Shown here in pieces: positions 9,062 to 18,615 of a stretch of DNA of 64,000 bases. Under the pieces are notes generated by a model. That model was not told where the DNA came from, made no database searches, and saw only the letters and a list, made by a program, of their open reading frames with translations. The stretch comes from Clostridium sp. C2-6-12 (GTDB taxonomy: Bacteria; Bacillota; Clostridia; Clostridiales; Clostridiaceae): contig NZ_JAABNP010000028.1 of assembly GCF_009928485.1 (NCBI RefSeq), forward strand, positions 1-64,000, given 5' to 3'. The translations under genes were made by a program, and so were the position numbers. The number at the start of each line of letters is the position of its first letter. Position 1 is the stretch's first letter.

Positions 9062-10243
9062 GTGATAGATTTTAATAAAGAAGCTAATGAAATAAAGGAA
9101 GAACTTATAGAAATAAGAAGGGATTTTCATGAGAATCCTGAAATAGGATTTGAAGAAGTTAGAACTTCAAAAAAAATAAAGGAATTCTTAAAAGCAAATA
9201 ATATTGAATATATTGAAATTGCAAAAACAGGGGTATGCGGTATTATAAAAGGAACTAAAGAAGGTAATAATAAAACTGTGGCTTTAAGAGGTGATATTGA
9301 TGCGCTTCCAATTCAAGATATGAAAACTTGTGAGTTTAAATCAAAGGTTGATGGTATGATGCATGCCTGTGGTCATGATGCCCATACTACAATACTTTTA
9401 GGAGCAGGAAAGCTTTTAAATAAGCATAGGGATAAATTCTCTGGAACAGTTAAATTATTGTTTGAACCTGCAGAGGAAACCACAGGTGGAGCAACACCTA
9501 TGATAAATGAAGGTGTTTTAGAGAACCCAAAAGTAGATTGTATCTTTGGGCTTCATGTTGATGAAGAGACGGAGTGTGGAACTATAAAGATAAAAAAAGG
9601 TGTAGTTAATGCTGCATCAAACCCATTTAGTATAAAAATTACAGGGCAGGGAGGTCATGGTGCATCACCTCATACTACTGTTGACCCAATAGTTATTGCA
9701 AGTCATATTGTAATAGCGCTTCAAACAATAGTAAGCAGAGAAATATCACCAGTAAATCCAATAGTAATAACTGTTGGAACTTTACATGCGGGCACAGCTC
9801 AAAATATTATTCCAGGAGAAGCTACTTTAAGTGGAATGATTAGAACTATGACTAAGGAAGATAGAGCATTTGCTATAAAGAGATTAAATGAAATTGTTAA
9901 TGGAATTGCAGAAATGTCAAGAGCAAAGGCTGAAATAAAAGTAGATGAAAGTTATCCTTGCCTTTATAATGATGATTTATCTGTAGATTTAATAAATGAA
10001 AGCGCAAGTGAAATCATAGGAAAGAAAAATGTATTAGAACAAAAAGCTCCTAAAATGGGAGTTGAAAGTTTTGCATATTTTGCAAATGAAAGACCAGCCG
10101 CATTTTATTTTCTAGGTTCGGGTAACAAAGAAAAGAAAACTACAGAGCCTGCTCATAGTAATTTATTTAATATAGATGAAGACTGCTTGCCTATAGGAGT
10201 AGCAATTCAAGCATTAGCAGCTTTCAATTATTTAACTAAGTAA
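9062..10243 (+). CDS. M20 family amidohydrolase (N-acyl-amino-acid hydrolase type)
   Basis: The 393-residue protein is a dinuclear metallopeptidase of the M20D group, which removes acyl groups from amino acids or opens related amides. Visible hallmarks are DFHENPEIGFEE, the metal motif HACGHDAHTT, the EPAEE catalytic and ligand segment, and GLHVDEETECG. A dimerisation domain (GQGGHGASPHTTVDP) is inserted at about 190-300, and the last metal histidine lies in PAHSN. Length is typical of the family. Translation starts at GTG, with GGAGG 9 nt upstream. The substrate cannot be told from sequence. It is monocistronic and followed by a strong inverted repeat. Confidence 0.9.
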   Translation: MIDFNKEANEIKEELIEIRRDFHENPEIGFEEVRTSKKIKEFLKANNIEYIEIAKTGVCGIIKGTKEGNNKTVALRGDIDALPIQDMKTCEFKSKVDGMMHACGHDAHTTILLGAGKLLNKHRDKFSGTVKLLFEPAEETTGGATPMINEGVLENPKVDCIFGLHVDEETECGTIKIKKGVVNAASNPFSIKITGQGGHGASPHTTVDPIVIASHIVIALQTIVSREISPVNPIVITVGTLHAGTAQNIIPGEATLSGMIRTMTKEDRAFAIKRLNEIVNGIAEMSRAKAEIKVDESYPCLYNDDLSVDLINESASEIIGKKNVLEQKAPKMGVESFAYFANERPAAFYFLGSGNKEKKTTEPAHSNLFNIDEDCLPIGVAIQALAAFNYLTK

Positions 10244-10278
10244 TTTTATTTGACAACAGCAGATATACAAGGTACAAT

Positions 10279-10320
10279 TCACAATGGATTATAAAGTCAT
10301 TTATTTATAATCCATTGTGA
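10279..10320. repeat. Perfect 17-bp inverted repeat
   Basis: A 17-bp stem (10279-10295 with 10304-10320) with an 8-nt loop lies 35 nt after the amidohydrolase stop codon. The tail is AAAATTT rather than a clean T run, so it may be a weak terminator or an RNA-stabilising hairpin. Confidence 0.6.
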
Positions 10321-10454
10321 AAATTTACGCATGTATAAGGTAACTATATTGTAATTAAGACCTTAATAAAAAACGTATCTATAAAAAAGAATGTAAAGCG
10401 TAATGCAGAACATATTAAGTGTAACTAATAACTTTTAAGGAATTTATAATACTT

Positions 10455-10505
10455 CTCCTTCATGTTGTATTGTCGATTAATATTTATTAATACAGCATGA
10501 AGGAG
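10455..10505. repeat. 17-bp inverted repeat (one wobble)
   Basis: CTCCTTCATG at 10455 starts a 17-bp arm that pairs with 10489-10505 (one G-T wobble, 17-nt loop). It lies 100 nt before the pseudouridine synthase start with no T tail, so an attenuator or a remnant of a small repeat element is as likely as a terminator. Confidence 0.5.
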
Positions 10506-10604
10506 TAAATCTTATTAAATAAAAAATATGAATAAGAAGTGAGTTACCAAAATTGTTAACTGTAAAATTGTAAGGTGTTAACTGAATTAAAGGGGAGATT
10601 AGAT

Positions 10605-11579
10605 TTGAAAATAGAAATAGGACCAAACGAAGCAGGTCAGAGATTAGATAAATTTTTAAGAAAACTTTTAAAGGATGTACCATTAAGTGCTATTTTTAAA
10701 GCACTAAGAAAAAAGGACATAAGAGTTAATGGTGCAAAGCAAAATGAAAAGTATTTCCTACAAGAAGGCGACTTAGTAGAAATTAAGTACATACAATCTA
10801 AGAAGGAAGATAAGACACAAAAATTTATTAAGGTTGATCCTAAAGGACTAAAAATTGTATATGAAGATGATAACATAATAATAGTTGAAAAATGGATTAA
10901 TATATTGGTTCATTCTGATAGTAATGAAGGAAAAGAACCAACTCTTACAGATTATGTTCTTTCATATTTAAATGATAAAGGTGATTATGTACCTGAAAAT
11001 GAATTGACTTTTACGCCAGCAGCGTGTAACAGGTTAGATAGAAATACCTCTGGTATTGTTATTTTTGGTAAAAGTTTTGAAGGGCTAAAATGTATAAATG
11101 AAGCTATTAGAGAAGATGAAATAAAGAAATATTATTATGCTTTAGCAAAAGGTAAGGTAAAAGATGGTCTTTATGAAGCTTATATACTAAAGAATCCTGA
11201 TACTAATACTTCAACAGTTCATGATAAAGAAGTTAATAATTCTAAAAAGATAGAAATGGAAATAAGCACAGTAGAAACAAACGGAGCTTATTCGCTTTTA
11301 GAAATTAATTTAATTACAGGTAGAAGTCATCAGATAAGAGCCCACTTAGCTCATTTAGGGAGTCCTATAATTGGAGATAATAAATATGGAGATAAGAAAT
11401 TAAATTCATTTTTTGAAAACAAATATGGCTTAAATTATCAATTTTTGTATGCATATAAATTAAACTTCAGAAATATTAATGGTAAGCTTAATTATTTAAA
11501 AAATAAAACAATAGCAATAGCATTACCTCCAATATTAAAAAAAATAAAGCAAGATGTGTTTAAGTTTTCACTTAGATAG
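10605..11579 (+). CDS. RluA-family pseudouridine synthase
   Basis: This 324-residue enzyme converts uridines to pseudouridine in rRNA or tRNA. An S4-type RNA-binding domain covers about 1-70 (GQRLDKFLRKLL, DIRVNGAK). The catalytic domain shows the RLDRNTSG motif, whose second aspartate is the nucleophile, and a late GRSHQIRAHLAHLGSPI motif typical of RluA/C/D. The frame is open to a GTG at 10575, but AAGGGGAG at 10590-10597 sits 7 nt before a TTG at 10605, which I take as the start. The next gene begins 10 nt after the stop, and its ribosome site overlaps this gene's end, so the two are cotranscribed. The target uridine is not known. Confidence 0.9.
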   Translation: MKIEIGPNEAGQRLDKFLRKLLKDVPLSAIFKALRKKDIRVNGAKQNEKYFLQEGDLVEIKYIQSKKEDKTQKFIKVDPKGLKIVYEDDNIIIVEKWINILVHSDSNEGKEPTLTDYVLSYLNDKGDYVPENELTFTPAACNRLDRNTSGIVIFGKSFEGLKCINEAIREDEIKKYYYALAKGKVKDGLYEAYILKNPDTNTSTVHDKEVNNSKKIEMEISTVETNGAYSLLEINLITGRSHQIRAHLAHLGSPIIGDNKYGDKKLNSFFENKYGLNYQFLYAYKLNFRNINGKLNYLKNKTIAIALPPILKKIKQDVFKFSLR

Positions 11580-11588
11580 GAGGTAAAT

Positions 11589-13208
11589 ATGGAGGAAAGA
11601 TCAGCCCATAGCAGTAATAGAGGGTTTTTAATTCTTTCAATAGCAGGACTTTTAACTAAGGTAATATCAGTGTTTTATATACCTCTTCTTCAAAGGATAA
11701 TTGGACTTGATGGATATGGAATATATCAAAATTGTTATGAGGTTTTTTTGTTTGTTTATGCAGTTACTAATTTAGGTACTCAGCCTGCCATTGCAAAAGT
11801 AGTTGCTGAGCTTACTGCTTTAGAAAAACCAAATGATGCTATAAGAACTCTTAAAATAGCGAGAACTCTTTTAGCTTTAGTTGGTGCTGTATTGACTATA
11901 CTTTTAATGTCATGTGCATTTCCTATTGGAAGATTGATTGGAAATCCAGCGGCGTCATATGGAATATTAATGTTGGCACCAAGTATATTTGTCACCTCGC
12001 TGTTATCTTCCTATAGAGGATATTTTCAAGGTAGAAACAGCATGACTGCAATAGCAGTATCTCAAGTTTTAGAACAAATTATAAATATACTAATCAGCTT
12101 AACTTGTGCATTTTTCTTAGTGAAAATAAGTGTTGAATATGGAAGTGCAGGGGGAACTATAGGAACTTCAGTAGGAGCCTTGGTTGCCTGCCTTTATATG
12201 GTTTATATTTATACTTTGAAAAATTTTGAAGAAGATTCTGTAGAAGGTCAAGGTAGTAACAAGAGGGTTAGAACAAAACATATAATTAAAAAGTTATTTA
12301 AATATGGATTACCAATAACCTTAAGCGCTGGACTTCAAAATTTCGGAAGCCTTGTTGATATGGTAAATGTTAATGCAAGACTTGCAGCAGCTGGTTTTAA
12401 TTTGCAGCAATCACAAGTGCTTTATGGAGTTTTAGGAAGATACAAAACACTATTATCTGTTCCACTTATAGTTGTAACAGCGCTTGGGACAACTGTATTG
12501 CCAGCAGTTTCAGCTGCTATGGCTTTAAAGGATAAGAAGGAAGTAAGAAGAAAAACTACATTTGCATATAGGCTAACATTTTTAATAACAATACCAGCAG
12601 CAGTAGGTCTTTCAGTACTTGGTAAAGAAGTATTTGAATTGCTTTATGGTACTGACCAAGGCTTTGATTTAATGGTGATGGGATCAGTAGTTCTCGTACT
12701 TATGGCAATTGTTCAAATACAAACTGTAATTTTACAAAGTATGAATAAACTTTACTTCGTACTTGGCACTTTTAGTATTGGTATAGTTGCTAAGATAATT
12801 GCAAATTATATTTTAGTAGGAATTACTGAAATTAATATTTTAGGAGTTGTAGTAGGTAACTTTTTATGGTTTGTAATACCTATGTTGTTAAATCAAAGAG
12901 CATTGAGAAAGGCTCTTAGAGTGAAAATTCCTTTATTTAGAAATTTGACAAGACCTTTTATTGCTTCGGGGTTAATGGCAATGACAATATATGCGATGAA
13001 AATGCCTATAGGAATAATAATCCAGATTACAAATGGAGGAATTGTTTTAAGAGGAATGACAACAATATTTATAATTGCAGTTGGTGGATTTGTTTATTTA
13101 TATTCAATTATATTAATTAAGGGAATTATAAGGAATGACTTAGATAGTATATCTCCAAGAATATTCCATATGCTTCCAAGATTTTTAAGAGTAAAGCTTA
13201 AAAATTAG
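11589..13208 (+). CDS. MOP-superfamily flippase, MurJ/YtgP type
   Basis: The 539-residue protein has about 14 transmembrane segments and belongs to the polysaccharide-flippase (MVF/SpoVB) branch of the MOP superfamily. The N-terminal region, with IAGLLTKVISVFYIPLLQ and GLDGYGIYQ, matches the YtgP type, which in Bacillus subtilis is a lipid II flippase. Moving lipid II or another undecaprenyl-linked precursor across the membrane is therefore the likely role. It is translationally close to the upstream pseudouridine synthase (9-nt gap) with AGGAGG before the ATG. A paralogue of the SpoVB type lies convergent to it, so two MOP flippases share one bidirectional terminator. Calling it MurJ rather than another lipid flippase rests on family resemblance alone. 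Confidence 0.85.
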   Translation: MEERSAHSSNRGFLILSIAGLLTKVISVFYIPLLQRIIGLDGYGIYQNCYEVFLFVYAVTNLGTQPAIAKVVAELTALEKPNDAIRTLKIARTLLALVGAVLTILLMSCAFPIGRLIGNPAASYGILMLAPSIFVTSLLSSYRGYFQGRNSMTAIAVSQVLEQIINILISLTCAFFLVKISVEYGSAGGTIGTSVGALVACLYMVYIYTLKNFEEDSVEGQGSNKRVRTKHIIKKLFKYGLPITLSAGLQNFGSLVDMVNVNARLAAAGFNLQQSQVLYGVLGRYKTLLSVPLIVVTALGTTVLPAVSAAMALKDKKEVRRKTTFAYRLTFLITIPAAVGLSVLGKEVFELLYGTDQGFDLMVMGSVVLVLMAIVQIQTVILQSMNKLYFVLGTFSIGIVAKIIANYILVGITEINILGVVVGNFLWFVIPMLLNQRALRKALRVKIPLFRNLTRPFIASGLMAMTIYAMKMPIGIIIQITNGGIVLRGMTTIFIIAVGGFVYLYSIILIKGIIRNDLDSISPRIFHMLPRFLRVKLKN

Positions 13209-13261
13209 TTGATAGAAATATGATATTATCGTAATTAAATCATAGATTTCTTTATCTGCTT

Positions 13262-13325
13262 AAAGCAGGTGTTTACTGCTGTTACTAATTGTAAAATGTA
13301 ACAGTAATAAATACCTGCTTTTTAA
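13262..13325. terminator. Bidirectional terminator between two flippase genes
   Basis: AAAGCAGGT at 13262 pairs with ACCTGCTTT at 13315-13323, and an inner GTTAC/GTAAC pair closes the loop. A-rich and T-rich flanks suit termination from both sides. Confidence 0.8.
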
Positions 13326-14821
13326 TTATCATTTTCTCCAAAGGTGGCCAAGTAGGCAAAGATTATAAATACAAGACAAATGACTATAAAATTATTTATT
13401 ATTATTGAATTTGCAAATATATGCTTTGAAAATATGTTTATTATTATAAAAGTTAAAAAACCAAGTAAAGTATAAATAATAATATTAGATTTGTTTAGAT
13501 TGAGTTCAATATGCTTGTTTACTTCACACATATTAAGGAAAAGACTTATTGAGCAAGCTATGAGCATGGTTAAACTATATCCGAAAATATTAATTGAAGG
13601 AATTGCAGTAAATATGTATAAGCATATTAATTCCACTATAGCTTCAATTAATGAATTTCTAAGGATTATGTTTTGTCTATTAAGTCCATTTAAAATCCCA
13701 AACATGGTTACTGCAGGGAAAAATATTGGTGCAGTGGCAGAAGCAAATCTGATGTATTCTCCTAAGTCATTCCTGTTATAAAACATTTGCCCCAGATTAT
13801 TTGGAATTACATTGCATATTATGGTGGTTGCTATTCCAAGTAAAAAAGCAAGTTTTATAACTTTTTTAATTCTAATGGAAGCTTCATATTGTTTTCCAAG
13901 CACCAAGGTCTGAGACAAATCTGGAATTAATAAAGTATTGATTGTACCAACTACAATTAAAGGAATTGTAATTATACTTAAAGCCATACCATTGTAACGT
14001 CCTATCATACTTAAAGCTTCATTATAATCAAAACCAGCAGCAAGTAAACGCCTAGGAACAATTAGTGTAGCAAGAGTTCCCAAAATATTTGTTAAAAAAC
14101 CATTTATAAGTAGAGGAATAGATATTATTACAACATCAAAAAGAAGTTGAAAGCCACTTTCGGGAATTTCGTGTGAAGCAGGCTCTTTTTTAAGAGAATA
14201 TTTGTAATAAATATAAAGAAAAAATAAGCTTTGAAATTCACCAATGCATAATGCAACAGTAGCTAAAGTAACCATAGTTTCAAGACTGTTTGCTTGTGTT
14301 AAAAAAATAAGCAAGCTTACAGTTAGAATTCTCATAGCTTTTTCGAAAATGTCAATTACAGCTGGTACAGTAATTTTTGAAGTGCCATAAAAGTAGCCTT
14401 TAAGTATGTTTGAAATTGCAATGCACACCATAGCAGGGCAAATAACTCTTATGGCATTTATTGTTCTGATATCATTAACCCCATAGGTACCTATTAATGG
14501 AGCTGAAAAGAAGACTATAATTCCTATTAAAAATGCCCAAGATATATTAAATAATGAAACGACTCTTATAGTTTTTACAATATTTTTATGTTCGCCTTTT
14601 TGAGTGTATACAGCAGTGATTTTTGATATTGAAGCAACTATTCCGGCGGTCATAAGACATATAAATAAATTGTAAATAGGCATGACTAAATTATAAAGTC
14701 CCATTCCTTCAGCACCTAAGACTTTGGAAAGATATATTGAAAATATAAAACCAAGTATACCAGTAGTTATGTTAGATACTATAAGTAAAAAAGAATTTTT
14801 TAAAAAATTATCTTTATCCAA
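13322..14821 (-). CDS. spoVB: Stage V sporulation protein B-like flippase
   Basis: The 499-residue protein is a MOP-superfamily membrane flippase of the SpoVB type, with about 14 hydrophobic segments. The start (DNFLKNSFLLIVSNITTGIL, then LSKVLGAEGMGLYNLVMPIYNL) and the mid-protein RRLLAAGFDYNEALSMIGRYNGM region are typical. In Bacillus the family is required for spore cortex formation, probably by handling lipid-linked cortex precursors. The start is TTG at 14821, with AAAGGAG 10 nt upstream. It is monocistronic and convergent with the MurJ/YtgP-type paralogue. Clostridia often have several SpoVB paralogues, so a vegetative role is possible. Confidence 0.85.
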   Translation of the reverse strand: MDKDNFLKNSFLLIVSNITTGILGFIFSIYLSKVLGAEGMGLYNLVMPIYNLFICLMTAGIVASISKITAVYTQKGEHKNIVKTIRVVSLFNISWAFLIGIIVFFSAPLIGTYGVNDIRTINAIRVICPAMVCIAISNILKGYFYGTSKITVPAVIDIFEKAMRILTVSLLIFLTQANSLETMVTLATVALCIGEFQSLFFLYIYYKYSLKKEPASHEIPESGFQLLFDVVIISIPLLINGFLTNILGTLATLIVPRRLLAAGFDYNEALSMIGRYNGMALSIITIPLIVVGTINTLLIPDLSQTLVLGKQYEASIRIKKVIKLAFLLGIATTIICNVIPNNLGQMFYNRNDLGEYIRFASATAPIFFPAVTMFGILNGLNRQNIILRNSLIEAIVELICLYIFTAIPSINIFGYSLTMLIACSISLFLNMCEVNKHIELNLNKSNIIIYTLLGFLTFIIINIFSKHIFANSIIINNFIVICLVFIIFAYLATFGENDN

Positions 14822-14930
14822 ACCTTATTCACTCCTTTAAATTACTATAAAGCATATTCAAATTAATATTTAAATATGAATTTATAGACTTTTTAAGTAT
14901 TCAACAAAAGAGTACAAAAAGTAAGAAGAG

Positions 14931-14959
14931 TTTACAAATTAACTTAAAAAAGATATAAT
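14931..14959 (+). promoter_or_regulatory. Sigma-A-type promoter of the chemoreceptor gene
   Basis: TTTACA (14931-14936) and TATAAT (14954-14959) are 17 bp apart, with the start codon about 50 nt downstream. Confidence 0.75.
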
Positions 14960-15009
14960 TGTTAAAGTAAAGAATATAACAAATAATGGGTATAAAGGGG
15001 GATAATATA

Positions 15010-15840
15010 ATGGATAGAATTTCTGATAAAGAAATGATAAATTTTTTCTATAATGCAATTCCACTTATAGAAGTTCTTTTTGATGATGATATTTCTATGG
15101 CAATAACAGATACAGAAAAATACTTATATACCAAATATAGTAAAAATTTAGAATTAAGTGCTAGAGAAGGCGAAAGAATTTCAGAAGGCGGTGCGGTAGT
15201 AGAAGTTTTAAGAACTGGAAGAAGTGCTATAAAGGTTGTACCTGCTCATGTATATGGAATGGAATTTAAATCTTATGCTATTCCAATAAAAGAAGAAGGC
15301 ATAATTGTTGGAGTTTTAGTAGTAGCAAAAAGTTTAGGGAAAAAGAATTCAGTAACAAATATTACGAAAAAGTTAACGGAATCACTTTCGCAAATATCAA
15401 TAGGCATAAATGAAGTTGCTAAAGGCGTTCAAGAATTAGCAACTATGAATGAAAAAATCTTAGGAGAAACCATAGAAGCAAATGAAAGAGCTAAAAATAC
15501 TGATGATGTATTAACTTTCATTCAAGGGGTTTCAACTCAAACAAACCTTTTAGGATTAAATGCTGCTATAGAAGCAGCGAGAGCAGGTGAAGCTGGAAAA
15601 GGCTTTAATGTGGTTGCTCAAGAAATTAGAAAATTATCTAATTCATCAAATGAATCTATTAAAAAAATTGATTCAGTTATAAAACACATTTCAACTTCAG
15701 TTGAAAGTATAAATTCTAATGTAAATAAATCAAACGATATTTCTCAAAATCAATCTGCAGCTTTAGAGGAAATAGCTGCATCTATTTCAGAATTAAATAC
15801 AACTGCTAAAACATTGGAAGAATTAGCAGATAAATTATAG
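15010..15840 (+). CDS. Soluble methyl-accepting chemotaxis protein
   Basis: This 276-residue protein has no membrane segment. The first 105 residues form a small sensory domain of GAF or cache-like appearance ([17 protein letters not shown], ending in [17 protein letters not shown]). The rest is a shortened chemoreceptor signalling hairpin, with the tip sequence [20 protein letters not shown] followed by [14 protein letters not shown]. It should act on CheA/CheW from the cytoplasm. An ATG at 14986 is in frame, but AAAGGGGGA at 14995-15003 sits 7 nt before the ATG at 15010, which is the better start. It is monocistronic, with its own promoter and terminator. The ligand is unknown. Confidence 0.9.
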   Translation: MDRISDKEMINFFYNAIPLIEVLFDDDISMAITDTEKYLYTKYSKNLELSAREGERISEGGAVVEVLRTGRSAIKVVPAHVYGMEFKSYAIPIKEEGIIVGVLVVAKSLGKKNSVTNITKKLTESLSQISIGINEVAKGVQELATMNEKILGETIEANERAKNTDDVLTFIQGVSTQTNLLGLNAAIEAARAGEAGKGFNVVAQEIRKLSNSSNESIKKIDSVIKHISTSVESINSNVNKSNDISQNQSAALEEIAASISELNTTAKTLEELADKL

Positions 15841-15863
15841 AAAAATATAGTGCATAGAAATAT

Positions 15864-15893
15864 GAAGGAGGAAAATTAACCTCCTTCTTTTTG
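15864..15893 (+). terminator. Intrinsic terminator
   Basis: GAAGGAGG (15864-15871) pairs with CCTCCTTC (15880-15887) across an 8-nt loop, followed by a T run. It ends the chemoreceptor gene. Confidence 0.9.
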
Positions 15894-16130
15894 CTTGATT
15901 AAAAAGCCTTCCTTACAGTTTCATATTGGTAATGTGATTTAGAAATATATATTTCTATGGGATTAGATTTGAAAAATAACATTCCAATATGTCTTTTAAT
16001 TTACATATATACAAAATGTATTATTTTCTTTTTTTCTAAATATAAATAGATAAGAAGATTATTTGTGATACATAATTGAAATATGGAAGTTTTTAAAAGG
16101 ATTAATAAAAAGCAGTAAGGAGAGAGTTGA

Positions 16131-17432
16131 TTGAAGAGGTTTCTAAAGTTTATTTTTTATTCAGTTATAATTGTTGTTTTAGCTTTTGGTTTATATAAAT
16201 TTTCTAACCAATACAAGATGAATATTTTAAAAAATAATATTAGTTGGAGCGTTGAATGTAAGAATTGTAAAAATGCAGTAGCATTTGTAAAAGATGAATA
16301 TAAAAATACTTATATAGCTTATGATGATCACATTAAAGTAATTAAAGAAGATGGAAGAGAAGAAGTTTTGCTTCAATCTAAATTATTTAAAATCCAAGAT
16401 ATAATCTTTTGCGATGATAAATTATATTTTATTACAAAGGATCAATTATATAAATATGATTTAAAGAGTAAAGATTTAAAATTAATCCTAGAAAACATAC
16501 CCTCTGAAGGAAAATATTTAGACCGAAATTTAATTATAAAAGATTCAAAGCTTTTATTGTCAATTGGAAGTGCAACTAATTCAGGAATAGCTTCTGATTA
16601 TGGAGTTTACTCAAAAGATAAAATTCCTTATGATAAAAGTTCTATAGATATAACCTTAAATGGAGTTAATTATGGAGAAAATAAAACAGGAGCTTTTATG
16701 CCATATGGTAATACATCAGAAAATGGACAAAAGGTAAGGGCGGAAAGTTTGGCTAATTCTTGTGTGATCGAAATTAACTTAGAGAATAATAAGCCAGCTT
16801 TATATGCTTCTGGAATAAGAAATATAAAAGGCTGGGATTTTGATAGTGAAGGAAGGCTAATTGGTATTGTTGGAGGTATGGAGAATATAGGTGAAAGGCC
16901 TATAAAAAGAGATTTTGATTACATTTATAAAATTGATAAAGGAAAATGGTATGGATGGCCTGATTTTAGCGGTGGAGATCCAATAAGTTCACCAAGGTTT
17001 AAAGGAGATAATACAGTTTTGCCACTTATAGCAAATCCTCCTAATAAAATAGTATCAGCACCTATTTACCAATATAATAATGTAGGATGTATAAGATATT
17101 TGGCTATAGATAAGGAAGGAAGAATTTTAGATAAGGATACAAAAATATATTATGATGATAGTGAAAAAACTATAGGTGCAATAACAAAAGATAATATTAA
17201 GTTGGATATATTAAAATTGAGAGATGAAAGCAAAATAAGAGGAATAAGATATTCAAAAGGGGATATCTTCATATTAGATAGTGGAGTAGGATGTATTTAT
17301 AAATTGCAGTCAAATGATTCTAATTATAAATTTAACCTACCTAAACCAGTATGGGTATTTATTGGGGGATTTTTATTTATATTAACTTGTTTATTTATAG
17401 TTAGATCGTATTTAAAATATAAGATTAAATAA
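16131..17432 (+). CDS. Membrane-anchored beta-propeller, sorbosone/glucose dehydrogenase-like
   Basis: The 433-residue protein has a membrane helix at each end (about 5-23 and 405-425), with a large domain between them that would face outside. That domain resembles six-bladed PQQ-type glucose/sorbosone dehydrogenase propellers: the LLSIGSATNSG strand, SGIRNIKGWDFDSEGRL, KGKWYGWPDFSGGDP, and a late KIRGIRYSKGDIFILDSG. Whether it is an enzyme is doubtful, because the usual catalytic histidine (HN or GEHG-type segments) is not visible; it may be a carbohydrate-binding or structural propeller. The start is TTG at 16131, with AAGGAGAG 6-7 nt upstream. It is monocistronic with a terminator about 95 nt downstream. 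Confidence 0.75.
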   Translation: MKRFLKFIFYSVIIVVLAFGLYKFSNQYKMNILKNNISWSVECKNCKNAVAFVKDEYKNTYIAYDDHIKVIKEDGREEVLLQSKLFKIQDIIFCDDKLYFITKDQLYKYDLKSKDLKLILENIPSEGKYLDRNLIIKDSKLLLSIGSATNSGIASDYGVYSKDKIPYDKSSIDITLNGVNYGENKTGAFMPYGNTSENGQKVRAESLANSCVIEINLENNKPALYASGIRNIKGWDFDSEGRLIGIVGGMENIGERPIKRDFDYIYKIDKGKWYGWPDFSGGDPISSPRFKGDNTVLPLIANPPNKIVSAPIYQYNNVGCIRYLAIDKEGRILDKDTKIYYDDSEKTIGAITKDNIKLDILKLRDESKIRGIRYSKGDIFILDSGVGCIYKLQSNDSNYKFNLPKPVWVFIGGFLFILTCLFIVRSYLKYKIK

Positions 17433-17525
17433 AAAATATTAAAATAAAACCACTGATTGTTAAGGAAATATTTGAATTAGAACAATGACAATATTGACTT
17501 GTAATACAGCAAAATATAGAACATG

Positions 17526-17577
17526 AAACTGCTTTATAGTGATTTAATAATCACTTTAGGGCAGTTTTATTGTTTTT
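17526..17577 (+). terminator. Intrinsic terminator
   Basis: AAACTGC (17526-17532) pairs with GCAGTTT (17561-17567), with a second inner AGTGATT/AATCACT helix and a T-rich tail. It ends the propeller gene. Confidence 0.8.
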
Positions 17578-17697
17578 GGAAATAGAACAAACAAATAAAG
17601 TTTATTCTGATGGTAAAAAATGTTAAAATGGATTTATAAGATTAATATTATTTTTAGATTAGTTTTCATAAATATTAATAAGTAGGGAGGAAAGGTA

Positions 17698-18201
17698 ATG
17701 GGGAAAACGCTAGTAATTGATTTAGAGGATATTATTTTAAAAGGCGATATATTAGATGTTGGAGAAAAAAATCTAGGAGTTATATATAGTATTTCAAAGG
17801 AAGTTAAAGAAGAACTATCTTTAGATTATGTATCTGGAGACAGTAAAATAGAATTAAAAGATAGAAAATATGATGCGTGTACTTTCTTTTTTGAATTAAA
17901 TAAATTATGGACCAATTTAGAAAAAGAAAAATTAATAAAGGAAGTAAGCTCTTATTTAAATGAATTTGGGGAGATTTATATTTGGGATATAAATAAGGAA
18001 CGAGGAAAGGTATTTAATAATAAGGTAAAAGTAATACTTCCTAATGGAAAAATCAAAGAATTTGTTTTCAAAAATTTAAACTTGCTTTTAAATTCAAATC
18101 TTGAAGAAATAAAAAAGATATTACAAAAACATTTTGAAATAGTGGAAACTAAAGCATGGGAAGATGTTTTTTTTATTAAAGGAAAAAAATTAAGCAGGTA
18201 G
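17698..18201 (+). CDS. Degenerate class I methyltransferase-like protein
   Basis: This 167-residue protein has the strand and helix pattern of a small Rossmann methyltransferase. A first strand reads GDILDVGEKNLGVIYSISKE, a central segment YDACTFFFELNKLWTNLEKEKLIKEVSSYL resembles the post-II motif, and a further strand reads GEIYIWDIN. The glycine-rich SAM loop is incomplete (DVGEKNLG instead of DxGxGxG), so catalysis is uncertain. It starts at ATG with an excellent AGGGAGGAAAGG site. It stands alone. I regard it as a conserved Clostridium protein of unknown role. Confidence 0.55.
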   Translation: MGKTLVIDLEDIILKGDILDVGEKNLGVIYSISKEVKEELSLDYVSGDSKIELKDRKYDACTFFFELNKLWTNLEKEKLIKEVSSYLNEFGEIYIWDINKERGKVFNNKVKVILPNGKIKEFVFKNLNLLLNSNLEEIKKILQKHFEIVETKAWEDVFFIKGKKLSR

Positions 18202-18615
18202 TAAAAAAGAAATATTTAACTATAAAACAGTTTAAATATTTTAGTAGATAAATACGAAAATAGATAAGTATGAATATATAAAAATATGTATATATGAAAC
18301 TAGATAACAATAAAAATATGAATATATATAAATATTTATAGATTTTATGAGGGTTAAAGAGGAATTGCATAATTTTGTAAAAGATTTGTTTTGAATATTC
18401 GAAAACAATGTAATATTGAATTAAAGCATATTTATATATTTTAATTATTTTTCTTACTTAAAGTAATTTACATGGATATAAATATTTAATGGCGGCATAC
18501 TTGAAATAAATACAACTTAGTTCTTTTTATTAAAAACTTAATAATGTATACTATTAAAGTGATGAAAATTATTATTGTTTTCAAGTTCAAAGATAAATGA
18601 AAGGACGAGTTATAG
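18202..18615. other. AT-rich intergenic region
   Basis: This 414-bp stretch is very AT-rich and holds no open frame with a ribosome site. It must carry the promoter of the radical SAM gene, but no clean -35/-10 pair stands out. I see no hairpin or repeat worth naming. Confidence 0.3.

Noticed and set aside
10477-10683. 68-residue minus-strand frame near the pseudouridine synthase start
   Set aside because: Antisense to the gene and over an inverted repeat, without a ribosome site.
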